Of a DNA stretch of 64,000 nt, positions 24,848-32,055 are shown piece after piece. The notes beneath the pieces were generated by a model. It worked only from the letters and a program-made list of their open reading frames with translations, was not told where the DNA came from and searched no databases. Positions within the stretch are counted from its first letter, which is position 1; each line of letters opens with the position of its first letter. Source of the DNA: an uncultured Oscillibacter sp. (GTDB taxonomy: Bacteria; Bacillota; Clostridia; Oscillospirales; Oscillospiraceae); assembly GCA_910579435.1 (NCBI GenBank), contig CAJTVF010000002.1, positions 35,780 to 99,779 of the forward strand. Direction: 5' to 3'. The translations under genes were made by a program, and so were the position numbers.

Positions 24848-25321
24848 TCAGTCTCGCAGCAGCGCCGTCCGCGCGTCCAGCTTCTCGTCCTCCAGGGTCA
24901 CAATGCCATACGTGGGCCGGGCGTAGTCCCCGATGCTGCCGGGGTTCAGAAACAGCGTTTTTCCCCGTTTGTCCACCAGGGGCTTGTGGGTGTGGCCGAA
25001 GAGAAAGAGGTCCAGATCCTGTTCCTCCGCCGCCAGTCCCGCCGTCAGCAGAGACTGCTTTACGCCGTAGGTGTGCCCGTGGCATAGCAGCACCCGCTTG
25101 TCCCCTAGGTACAGCAGCTTCTCCGCGTCCCGGGAGCCCCGGAAATAATCGCAGTTGCCATATACCTGCTCCAGGGGAAGCTCCGGGAATCGGTCGCGGA
25201 GCCGTTCCGCGTCCCGCCAGCAGTCCCCCAGGTGGATGATCATCCGGGGCGCCTCCCGCTCCACGGCCTGGATCATATTGTCGATGTTTCCGTGGGAATC
25301 CGACAGGACCAGTACCTTCAT
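24848..25321 (-). CDS. YfcE/MJ0936-type metallophosphodiesterase
   Basis: The 157-residue protein carries the full metallophosphoesterase set: LSDSHGN, HLGDCWRD, YGNCDYF, CHGHTYG and FGHTHKP, which bind two metal ions. It is the small YfcE-type phosphodiesterase of unknown physiological substrate. No operon partner is evident. Confidence 0.93.
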   Translation of the reverse strand: MKVLVLSDSHGNIDNMIQAVEREAPRMIIHLGDCWRDAERLRDRFPELPLEQVYGNCDYFRGSRDAEKLLYLGDKRVLLCHGHTYGVKQSLLTAGLAAEEQDLDLFLFGHTHKPLVDKRGKTLFLNPGSIGDYARPTYGIVTLEDEKLDARTALLRD

Positions 25322-25549
25322 CGCGGTGCTCCTCTCTCCCGCGCCGGTGCGCGGCGGCGCGTTCTCCTCGCTTTATAGTAAACATCAGTATAGGGAACTC
25401 CCTCTCGTTTTGCAAGAATCCGCAGGATAAATTTATATTTTATTAAAAATTTTTACCAGCGCCGCCGAAAGCCTCCCTTTTTGCCCAGGGCCTGCCGAAT
25501 ATGCCGCACAGGCTCTCAGGAAAAAATTTGCGTTTTTTCAAAAAACCTC

Positions 25550-25611
25550 TTGACAGAAGGAGTTAGTCATGATAAACTACGAAACCGTAAGGAGAGTTAG
25601 ATGTCTCTAAC
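25550..25611 (+). promoter_or_regulatory. Feo operon promoter with operator-like palindrome
   Basis: TTGACA (25550-25555) and TAAACT (25573-25578) are 17 bp apart. GTTAGATGTCTCTAAC (25596-25611) is a perfect 6-4-6 palindrome starting about 11 bp after the expected transcription start. TTAG...CTAA words resemble sites of DtxR/IdeR-family metal repressors, so iron repression is likely; the repressor is not in this window. The 25322-25549 stretch before it shows nothing else. Confidence 0.7.
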
Positions 25612-25641
25612 TGACAATCATTCACTGACAGGAGGCCTATC

Positions 25642-25854
25642 ATGATGCCGCTTTCCATGGCAAAGACCGGCGAGACCGTCACGATACGCAAGATCACCGG
25701 GAAGGATGAGGTGCGCCAGCATCTGGCGGAGCTGGGCTTTGTGGTGGACGCCGCCGTCACCGTGGTCAATGAGATCGCGGGAAATCTGATCCTGCAGGTG
25801 AAGGACAGCCGCGTGGCCCTGGACCGGGGGCTGGCGAACCGCATTATGATTTGA
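25642..25854 (+). CDS. feoA: FeoA-family protein 1
   Basis: The 70-residue SH3-like protein (MPLSMAKTGETVTIRKITGKDEVRQHLAELGFVVDAAVTVV) is a FeoA, a small cytoplasmic partner of the FeoB ferrous iron channel. It is first of a tandem FeoA pair, 12 bases before the second, and follows AGGAGG. Confidence 0.93.
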   Translation: MMPLSMAKTGETVTIRKITGKDEVRQHLAELGFVVDAAVTVVNEIAGNLILQVKDSRVALDRGLANRIMI

Positions 25855-25866
25855 GGAGGAATTGGG

Positions 25867-26088
25867 ATGAAGACACTGAAGGACGCCAAGGTGGGCGAAA
25901 CCGTCACCGTGGCAAAGCTCCACGGCGAGGGCCCGGTGAAGCGGCGGATCATGGACATGGGCATCACCAAGGGCGTGGAGATTTTCGTGCGGAAGGTGGC
26001 TCCTCTAGGGGACCCCATGGAATTGAATGTGCGGGGGTATGAATTGTCCCTGCGAAAGGCCGATGCGGAAAGCATCGAGGTCCTTTGA
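25867..26088 (+). CDS. feoA: FeoA-family protein 2
   Basis: The 73-residue FeoA (LKDAKVGETVTVAKLHGEGPVKRRIMDMGITKG) is more like canonical FeoA than its neighbour, with GPVKRRIMDMG typical of the family. AGGAGG precedes it. About 84 bases containing a possible weak promoter (TCTATAAT) separate it from feoB. Confidence 0.94.
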   Translation: MKTLKDAKVGETVTVAKLHGEGPVKRRIMDMGITKGVEIFVRKVAPLGDPMELNVRGYELSLRKADAESIEVL

Positions 26089-26172
26089 TTCGAAAAGGCG
26101 GCGGGCTGTCCGCTGTTTTTTCGGGGTCGAAGTTAGTCTATAATAACCATCTGGAAGGGAGAATCAGCCATC

Positions 26173-28374
26173 ATGGATATCAAAATTGCCCTGGCGGGCA
26201 ATCCGAACTGCGGAAAAACCACCCTGTTCAACCAGCTCACCGGGTCGAACCAATATGTGGGCAACTGGCCCGGGGTCACGGTGGAGAAAAAAGAGGGCAG
26301 ACTGAAGGGCCACAAGGATGTGGTCATCCAGGACCTGCCCGGCATCTATTCCCTCTCCCCCTACACCCTGGAGGAGGTCGTGAGCCGGTCGTATCTGGTG
26401 AACGAAAAGCCGGACGCCATCCTGAACATTGTGGACGGGACCAACATCGAGCGGAATCTCTACCTCACCACGCAGCTCATCGAGCTGGGCCTCCCCGTCG
26501 TGGTGGCGGTGAACATGATCGACCTGGTGCGGAAAAACGGGGACCAGATTGACCTTGCCAAGCTGGGGCAGGCCCTGGGCTGCGAAGTCGTCGAAATGAG
26601 CGCCCTCAAGGGCGAGGGCGGCCTGGAGGCCGCTCAGCGGACCGTCTCCGCCGCCCAGGCCGGGAGGAACGGGGAGCTGCCCCACGTGTTCACCGGCAGC
26701 GTGGAGCACGCCCTGGCCCACATTGAGGAGTCCATCCAGGGCAGGGTGGCGGAGGGCTACCTGCGCTGGTACGCCATCAAGCTCTTCGAGCGGGACGAGA
26801 AGGTCCTGGAGGAGCTGGCCCTGGACGCCGGGCTGGTCTCCCATTTGGAAGAGCACATTGCCGACTGCGAGCGGGAGCTGGACGACGATGCGGAGAGCAT
26901 CATCACGAACCAGCGGTACGCCTACATCAGCGGCGTCGTGGGCCGGGCCGTGAAAAAGAAAGCGGCGAAGCACAGCCTCTCCGTCTCCGACAAAATCGAC
27001 CAAATTGTCACCAACCGCGTCCTGGCCCTGCCTATTTTCGCGGTGATCATGTTCTGCATCTACGCCATCGCCATGGGCGGCTGGGCCGTCTCCATCGGCA
27101 CCGTGGGCACCGACTGGGCCAACGACGTGCTCTTCGGCGAGTGGGTCCCCGGCCTGTTTGACTCCATTTTGACCTCCCTGAGCGTCTCCCCGGACGGCTG
27201 GCTCTATGGCCTGATTCAGGACGGCATCGTCGCCGGCGTGGGCGCGGTGCTGGGCTTCGTGCCCCAGATGCTGGTGCTGTTTTTGCTGCTGGCCGTCCTG
27301 GAGGACGTGGGCTACATGGCCCGTGTCGCCTTCATCATGGACCGCATCTTCCGCCGCTTCGGACTCTCCGGCAAGAGCTTCATCCCCATGCTGGTGGCCA
27401 CCGGCTGCGGCGTTCCCGGCATCATGGCCTCCCGGACCATCGAGCAGGACCGGGACCGGAAGATGACCATCATGACCACCGGCTTCATTCCCTGCGGGGC
27501 CAAGCTGCCCATCATCGGCCTCTTCGCCGGGGCGGTGTTCGGCGGCTCCGCCTGGGTGGCGGTATCCGCGTTCTTCATCGGCATCGCCGCCGTGGTCGTC
27601 TCCGGCATCATGCTGAAGAAGTTCAAGGCGTTCGCCGGGGAGCCCGCGCCCTTCGTTATGGAGCTGCCCGCTTACCACGCGCCCTCCGCCGGAAACGTCC
27701 TGCGGGCCACCTGGGAGCGGGGCTGGAGCTTCATCAAGCGGGCGGGGACCGTCATCCTGATCTCCACCATCATCCTCTGGTTCCTCCAGGGCTACGGCTT
27801 CGAAGGCGGCGCCTTCGGGCCTGTGGAGGACAATAACAGCTCCCTGCTGGCCGCCATCGGCAGCGGCATCGCCTGGATCTTCGCGCCTCTGGGCTGGGTG
27901 GGCGATATGGCTTGGAAGGCCACCGTCGCCACCTTCACCGGCCTCATTGCCAAGGAGGAGGTCGTCTCCACCATGGGCGTGCTGTACAACTTCGCCGGCG
28001 AGGAGCTGGGCGACAACGGCGAGGCCATCTGGGCCCTGGTCCAGGCGGATTTCGGCGCCATGACGGCTTACAGCTTCATGATCTTCAACCTTCTCTGCGC
28101 CCCCTGCTTCGCCGCCATGGGCGCCATCAAGCGGGAGATGAACAACGCCAAGTGGACGGCGGCGGCCATCGGCTACATGTGCGGCTTTGCCTACGTGGTG
28201 AGCCTGATCGTCTTCCAGCTGGGCGGACTGGTCACCGGCGAGGCCAGCTTCGGCCCGGGCACCGCAGCGGCCTTGGTCCTGCTGGCGGGAATCATCTTCC
28301 TGCTGGTCCGCAAGGGCCGCCGCCCCGAGGAGGAGCAGCGCCGGGTCATGTCCGTCTCCGGCGCGAAGATCTGA
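26173..28374 (+). CDS. feoB: Ferrous iron transport protein FeoB
   Basis: FeoB is the main bacterial ferrous iron transporter. The 733-residue protein has the N-terminal G domain (G1 GNPNCGKT, G3 DLPGIYSL, G4 NMID), a helical insulator, and a membrane domain with two Gate motifs (ATGCGVPGIMASRT and LIAKEEVVSTMGVLYNF regions). Length is normal. It is preceded by two feoA genes and followed by the Cys-rich membrane peptide gene, the standard Firmicutes arrangement. Confidence 0.97.
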   Translation: MDIKIALAGNPNCGKTTLFNQLTGSNQYVGNWPGVTVEKKEGRLKGHKDVVIQDLPGIYSLSPYTLEEVVSRSYLVNEKPDAILNIVDGTNIERNLYLTTQLIELGLPVVVAVNMIDLVRKNGDQIDLAKLGQALGCEVVEMSALKGEGGLEAAQRTVSAAQAGRNGELPHVFTGSVEHALAHIEESIQGRVAEGYLRWYAIKLFERDEKVLEELALDAGLVSHLEEHIADCERELDDDAESIITNQRYAYISGVVGRAVKKKAAKHSLSVSDKIDQIVTNRVLALPIFAVIMFCIYAIAMGGWAVSIGTVGTDWANDVLFGEWVPGLFDSILTSLSVSPDGWLYGLIQDGIVAGVGAVLGFVPQMLVLFLLLAVLEDVGYMARVAFIMDRIFRRFGLSGKSFIPMLVATGCGVPGIMASRTIEQDRDRKMTIMTTGFIPCGAKLPIIGLFAGAVFGGSAWVAVSAFFIGIAAVVVSGIMLKKFKAFAGEPAPFVMELPAYHAPSAGNVLRATWERGWSFIKRAGTVILISTIILWFLQGYGFEGGAFGPVEDNNSSLLAAIGSGIAWIFAPLGWVGDMAWKATVATFTGLIAKEEVVSTMGVLYNFAGEELGDNGEAIWALVQADFGAMTAYSFMIFNLLCAPCFAAMGAIKREMNNAKWTAAAIGYMCGFAYVVSLIVFQLGGLVTGEASFGPGTAAALVLLAGIIFLLVRKGRRPEEEQRRVMSVSGAKI

Positions 28375-28404
28375 CCCAGTTCTTCCTTTTAAGGAGTTGA
28401 TCGT

Positions 28405-28572
28405 ATGTCCCCGGTTTTGGGAAATCTTATTGTTCTCCTGGTCCTGGCCGCAGTCGTGGCCCTGGCCGTCCGGTCCCTGTGGCGGAGCCATAAGCGGGGC
28501 GGGCACTGCAATGGAGACTGCGCCTCCTGCGGCTGCTGCCATGGGCACGAGCGCGCGGAGGCCCGCAAATAA
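28405..28572 (+). CDS. FeoB-associated Cys-rich membrane protein
   Basis: This 55-residue peptide has one N-terminal membrane segment (LGNLIVLLVLAAVVALAV) and a basic, Cys/His-rich tail (HCNGDCASCGCCHGHER). It matches the small protein family regularly found after feoB in Firmicutes; a role in iron handling is presumed. ATG 28405 follows AAGGAG, 30 bases after feoB. Confidence 0.92.
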   Translation: MSPVLGNLIVLLVLAAVVALAVRSLWRSHKRGGHCNGDCASCGCCHGHERAEARK

Positions 28573-28603
28573 CGCTTGCCAGAGACACCTCTTTAGAATA
28601 TGG

Positions 28604-28639
28604 AAAGGCCCCGGGGAACAGGCAGCCCCGGGGCCTTTT
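28604..28639 (+). terminator. Terminator of the feo operon
   Basis: AAAGGCCCCGGGG and CCCCGGGGCCTTTT form a perfect stem around an eight- to nine-base loop. Confidence 0.9.
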
Positions 28640-28644
28640 CGCAT

Positions 28645-28804
28645 TAGAGCAATTCCCAGAAATAATGAGAAAAAAGGAAGCGAGGACGGGAATTGCAGGG
28701 CAAGGCGGAGGACGCAGGCGGGCTGGCGCCCGTCAAGGACGACAACGCAGCCATGCTATCCCCGGACCGCTGAACTTTTCTCAGTATTTTTGGGAATTGC
28801 TCTA
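28645..28804. mobile_element. Type-4 miniature element (160 bp, TAGAGCAATTCCCA ends)
   Basis: TAGAGCAATTCCCAGAAATA at the left and its inverse (ending GGGAATTGCTCTA) at the right give terminal inverted repeats of about 28 bp with three mismatches. There is no coding frame. It abuts the feo terminator on one side and a type-1 element on the other. Confidence 0.85.
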
Positions 28805-28930
28805 GAATTTGTATTCATAACCGAGGGATAGCGGACGGACGAGGATGCTTCCCGTCAGACAAGGGAAACCGACGCAGTATGGTGGGAAAAAGACCGGCCG
28901 GACGGCGTTCAACGGTTGCGAAGGCTGCTC
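28802..28930. mobile_element. Type-1 miniature element, shortened and decayed copy
   Basis: The stretch parallels the element at 2166-2327 (TGTATTCATAA, GGACGAGGAT, CAGACAAGG, GACGCAGTATGG, GGGAAAAAGACCGGCC, GACGGCGTTCAA) but lacks about 35 internal bases and its right terminal repeat has decayed. Its last bases coincide with the stop codon of the leftward GNAT gene. Confidence 0.8.
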
Positions 28931-29424
28931 TAGTTTACATGCCGGCGGTACAGGACCTCCCGGAGGGGCTTTCCGCCGATTACGTCCTCCATCGCGTCCC
29001 CGTGAAAGGCAAACCCGGCCCTCTCGTAAAAGCGCCGGGCCCGGCGGTTGTCCTCCAGCACCCAGAGGAGCACGTCCCGGAAGCCCTGCCCGGCCAGCGT
29101 CTCCACCGCCGCCTCCAGCAGGGCCCTTCCATACCCCCGGCCCATGTATTCCGGCAGCAGGTAGAGGGACGCAACCTCCCCGAAGCCCGGCCAGCCCGGC
29201 CAGCGGGAGGGGCAGACGCTGGAAGTCCCGGCCAGCTTTCCCCCTTCGGTCAGGACGAGGGTATCCCAGCCCGCCCGGTCCAGGACGTCCGCCCAGCGCC
29301 CGGCGGGAATGCCGTCCAGATAGCTCTGCGGGACAATGCCCTGATAGGCAAATTTCCAGCTCTCCTCATAGATCCGGCTGACCTCCAGCCGGCTGTCCGT
29401 CTCCCTCAGTGGGCGGATCTCCAT
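28930..29424 (-). CDS. GNAT-family N-acetyltransferase
   Basis: The 164-residue protein has the GNAT fold: [21 protein letters not shown] at the N-terminus, VASLYLLPEYMGRGYGRALL as the acetyl-CoA loop (Q/RxxGxG/A type), and LWVLEDNRRARRFYERAGFAF near the end. The substrate is unknown. ATG 29424 follows CGGAGG and lies inside the end of the GIY-YIG gene (59-base overlap), so the two are co-transcribed. The stop codon is at the edge of a miniature element, so the last residues may have been altered. Confidence 0.9.
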   Translation of the reverse strand: MEIRPLRETDSRLEVSRIYEESWKFAYQGIVPQSYLDGIPAGRWADVLDRAGWDTLVLTEGGKLAGTSSVCPSRWPGWPGFGEVASLYLLPEYMGRGYGRALLEAAVETLAGQGFRDVLLWVLEDNRRARRFYERAGFAFHGDAMEDVIGGKPLREVLYRRHVN

Positions 29425-29680
29425 GCGCGCCCACCTCCGTTTCCGCAACCAGCGCCAGCTTTTCCCGGCGGTCCAGGCGCTTGATGGCCGCCTCCCGCCG
29501 GAGGGCGGCGGACTTGTCCGCGGTCTCCTCCCGGTAGGCCAGGGCCACGGGGAGGCGGCTCCGGGTGTACTTGGCTCCTTTGCCCTTCCGGTGGGCCGCC
29601 AGCCGCCGGGACAGGTCGTTGGTACAGCCGGTGTAGAGGCTCCCGTCCCCGCAGCGGAGGATGTAAACCGTCCAGCCCAT
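29366..29680 (-). CDS. GIY-YIG domain nuclease (UPF0213-type)
   Basis: The 104-residue protein begins [30 protein letters not shown], the GIY-YIG core with Tyr, Arg and the later Glu ([15 protein letters not shown]). Stand-alone proteins of this type are putative structure-specific endonucleases with unclear function. ATG 29680 follows GGAGG. The C-terminal 20 residues overlap the downstream GNAT gene. Confidence 0.9.
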   Translation of the reverse strand: MGWTVYILRCGDGSLYTGCTNDLSRRLAAHRKGKGAKYTRSRLPVALAYREETADKSAALRREAAIKRLDRREKLALVAETEVGAHGDPPTEGDGQPAGGQPDL

Positions 29681-29862
29681 TCCGCCGCCTCCTTTCGCCT
29701 TTTGGGACCAGTATACCACGCCTGTCCGGCAAATGCAAAGGCCGCATAGGGACTTCCCCGGATTTCATAGACTACAGGCAGAGGGCGCTCCGCCCCGAAA
29801 TTCGGTCCGCCGCCAGCCGGGAAAGCGGCAGCCGGAGCTTCGTGCTCCGGCAAGGAGGTCTT

Positions 29863-30066
29863 ATGCTGTCTGCCGCGCTGCTGCTGTTCGCCAATATGCT
29901 GCTGTTTTCCCTGCGCATCTCCGGCGGCGGGTCCTTTCCCAAGCCCCTGACCGCCGCAGAGGAGCGGGAGTGGCTGGAGAAGTACGCCCAGGGGGACCCG
30001 GAGGCAAGGCAGGTGCTCATCGAGCGGAATTTGAGGCTGGTGGCGCATATTATTAAGAAGGGGTGA
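29863..30066 (+). pseudogene. sigK: N-terminal fragment of sporulation sigma factor SigK
   Basis: The frame starts at ATG 29863 after AGGAGG and encodes the hydrophobic pro-sequence [18 protein letters not shown], then [42 protein letters not shown], a clear match to pro-SigK up to region 2.1. It stops two codons later (GGG TGA) instead of continuing with the region 2 sequence. SigK is the late mother-cell sigma factor and is interrupted by excisable elements in several spore-formers. The C-terminal part is not in this window. This may be the left half of a sigK split by an element, or a dead remnant. A CCGGAGC hairpin lies just upstream of the ribosome binding site. Confidence 0.85.
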
Positions 30067-30105
30067 AGCGAAAGGAAAGATTTTGTACGAAAAGGGACAA
30101 GCCGT
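30054..30105 (+). repeat. Junction repeat, copy 1 (sigK break point)
   Basis: AAGAAGGGGTGAAGCGA is identical to bases 40147-40163, and similarity continues for about 35 more bases including GGGACA-GC-GTG. It begins exactly where the SigK similarity ends, so it may be an attachment-site arm of the element inserted into sigK. From 30067 to 30225 I see no gene. Confidence 0.7.
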
Positions 30106-30225
30106 GGAAGCGCATTGACGGCAGGGCAAGTCTATCGGCGCTTGCGGTTTTCGCGCCGCGAAGACCTTGCCGGGGTTTCCCAAAATCCAATGGCGCGTTG
30201 AGACGCTCCCCAGAAGTACATGCAG

Positions 30226-30254
30226 TTGACAATACAGCCCTTTGCGGGTAAAAT
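30226..30254 (+). promoter_or_regulatory. Promoter of the TlpA redox cassette
   Basis: TTGACA and TAAAAT are 17 bp apart. A tandem ATGATTATGCCC duplication follows in the leader, which is otherwise featureless up to 30431. Confidence 0.7.
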
Positions 30255-30431
30255 CAGGTATACATATGATTATGCCCATGATTATGCCCAAGCTGACAAC
30301 CTCTGCGATTTAAGAGGTCTTACGGCCGGTTTTGGAGCAGCATCCCCGGCAGGATTGCGGCATCATTGCCGGCTTCGCTGAGCCGTGTGCGCTCAAGCAT
30401 GAGAAAAAGTTGGAAAAATGGAGGAACCGTC

Positions 30432-31040
30432 ATGAACAAACCGCGCAAGATATGTATAGGTTTCCTGGTCCTGTCGCTGGTCCTGCTGTGCGGCTGCGGC
30501 GGGAACAGCGGCGAACCGCCAGCCGGGACCGCTCCTGAAACGGAACCGGCAGACGCACCCCAGGAAGCTCCCTCTTCGGAAGAACCGTCTTCAGAGGAGG
30601 AAGCCGGCCCTATCTACATTGCCTTTGAGGGGACCGACCTGGAGGGAAATCCGGTTTCCCAGGACATCTTCTCCCAGTCCAGACTCACCATGGTCAACGT
30701 TTGGGCCACCTATTGCAATCCCTGCCTGAACGAGATGCCGGGGCTTGGCGAGCTGGCGGCGGAGTATGACGCGGAAGAATTCCAGCTCATCGGCATCGTC
30801 AGCGATGTGCGGGAGGGCGCGGACCAGACGCTTGTGGAAAGCCTGGTCCAGGAGACCGGAGCGAATTACACGCACTTGCTTGCGAACGACTCCATCGGCC
30901 AAGCCCTCCTTTCGGGCGTGAGCGCCGTACCCACCACCTTCTTTTTTGACCAGGAGGGGGCCTACCTGGGCGGCGTGGTCGGCTCCGCGGAAAAATCGGA
31001 TTGGGAGGAACTCATCCATGAGCTTCTGGAAGAATCGTAA
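30432..31040 (+). CDS. TlpA-like thioredoxin-fold lipoprotein
   Basis: The 202-residue precursor has a lipoprotein signal (LVLSLVLLCGC), a Ser/Glu/Pro-rich linker, and a TlpA/ResA-type domain with the redox motif WATYCNPCLNEMPGL and cis-Pro loop VSAVPTTFFFD. It should act as a membrane-tethered extracytoplasmic disulfide reductase. It overlaps the next gene by 23 bases and forms a three-gene cassette with it and the 4Fe-4S protein gene. Confidence 0.92.
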   Translation: MNKPRKICIGFLVLSLVLLCGCGGNSGEPPAGTAPETEPADAPQEAPSSEEPSSEEEAGPIYIAFEGTDLEGNPVSQDIFSQSRLTMVNVWATYCNPCLNEMPGLGELAAEYDAEEFQLIGIVSDVREGADQTLVESLVQETGANYTHLLANDSIGQALLSGVSAVPTTFFFDQEGAYLGGVVGSAEKSDWEELIHELLEES

Positions 31041-31170
31041 AACCTGCGCCTGGGCATTGGGCGTTTTGGCCGGGGTAGTCTTCCTAGCCGTCGGAGCCCT
31101 TCAGGGACAGCTTGCCGTGATCTGGCAAAAGGCGGTGATGATCTGCCTTGAGTGCATCGGGATTGGGTGA
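31018..31170 (+). CDS. CD1871A-type CXXC small membrane protein
   Basis: This 50-residue peptide has one membrane segment (ALGVLAGVVFLAVGAL) and ends in ICLECIGIG, the signature of CD1871A-family CXXC proteins. These are found between TlpA-like and NapH-like genes in Firmicutes and may relay electrons across the membrane; this is inference. The gene overlaps the end of the TlpA gene, so it is easily missed. Confidence 0.9.
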   Translation: MSFWKNRKTCAWALGVLAGVVFLAVGALQGQLAVIWQKAVMICLECIGIG

Positions 31171-31173
31171 GCG

Positions 31174-32034
31174 ATGAAGAGATTACGGTTAACTGTGCAG
31201 CTGCTGTTTACCATTGTGACGAACGGGTACATGTACGGGTTTCTGGGCGGGAAGATTTATCAGGGCAGTCTGAAATACATCTGTGTTCCGGGACTGAACT
31301 GCTACTCCTGCCCTGGCGCTGTGGCCGCGTGCCCTATCGGGGCCTTGCAGGCGCTGCTGAATCAGCGGGGCTTTCAGGTCCCCTTTGCCGCCCTAGGCTT
31401 TTTCTTTATCTTCGGGAGCGTGCTGGGACGCTTTGTCTGCGGCTGGCTGTGCCCATTTGGACTGGTGCAGGACCTTTTGCATAAGATTCCGCTTTTCAAA
31501 AAGAAAAAGCGTCTCCCCGGTCACTGCGTCCTGAAATACGGAAAGTATGTGGTGCTGGTCCTCTTGGTGTGCGTTGGCTCCATGTTTTTGTTCGGGGGCT
31601 TTGCCAAGGTCCCGGCCTTCTGCAAGTATCTCTGTCCCTCCGGAACTTTGCTGGGCGCGCTTCCCCTGCTCAGCGCCAACGAAGCTCTGAGAAGCCAGGC
31701 CGGCGGGCTGTTTCTCTGGAAGCTGGGCGTCCTGCTTGGAATCGTGCTGCTCTCCGTGAAGGTGTTCCGGCCCTTCTGCCAGTACCTGTGCCCCCTGGGG
31801 GCCATTTACGGCTGGTTTAACCATTTCAGCCTCGTGCAGATTCACTGGGAGCAGGAGCGGTGCGTCTCCTGCGGGGCCTGTGAGAAAGCCTGCCCGGCGG
31901 CGCTGTCCTTACAGGAAATTTCCCGTTCTCCGGAGTGCATCCGGTGCGGGAAGTGCGCGGATGCCTGTCCGCAGGGATGTTTGCATTTCACAGGCCGCCC
32001 CGGGTATAATTCCACAGAATCACAGTCATCCTAA
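31174..32034 (+). CDS. NapH/CcdA-like 4Fe-4S polyferredoxin membrane protein
   Basis: The 286-residue protein has about five helices and several Cys-rich motifs: YSCPGAVAACPIGAL, CGWLCPFGLVQDLL, CKYLCPSG, CQYLCPLGAIYGW, and a C-terminal double 4Fe-4S ferredoxin (CVSCGACEKACP, CIRCGKCADACPQGC). It resembles NapH/MauN-type electron carriers. With the CXXC peptide and TlpA it probably forms a chain that passes electrons from the cytoplasm to extracytoplasmic thiols. It starts 3 bases after the CXXC peptide gene. Confidence 0.93.
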   Translation: MKRLRLTVQLLFTIVTNGYMYGFLGGKIYQGSLKYICVPGLNCYSCPGAVAACPIGALQALLNQRGFQVPFAALGFFFIFGSVLGRFVCGWLCPFGLVQDLLHKIPLFKKKKRLPGHCVLKYGKYVVLVLLVCVGSMFLFGGFAKVPAFCKYLCPSGTLLGALPLLSANEALRSQAGGLFLWKLGVLLGIVLLSVKVFRPFCQYLCPLGAIYGWFNHFSLVQIHWEQERCVSCGACEKACPAALSLQEISRSPECIRCGKCADACPQGCLHFTGRPGYNSTESQSS

Positions 32035-32055
32035 CCGCAATAAGGATGTGATACT

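Noticed and set aside
26164-28644. Long 826-codon open frame opposite feoB
   Set aside because: It is a GC-rich codon shadow: low-complexity His/Gly/Asp-rich translation, no ribosome binding site, and it runs antisense to a textbook feoB.
30290-30300. Possible CRISPR-like repetition (tandem ATGATTATGCCC nearby at 30265-30290)
   Set aside because: Only two abutting copies without spacers; no cas genes in the window.
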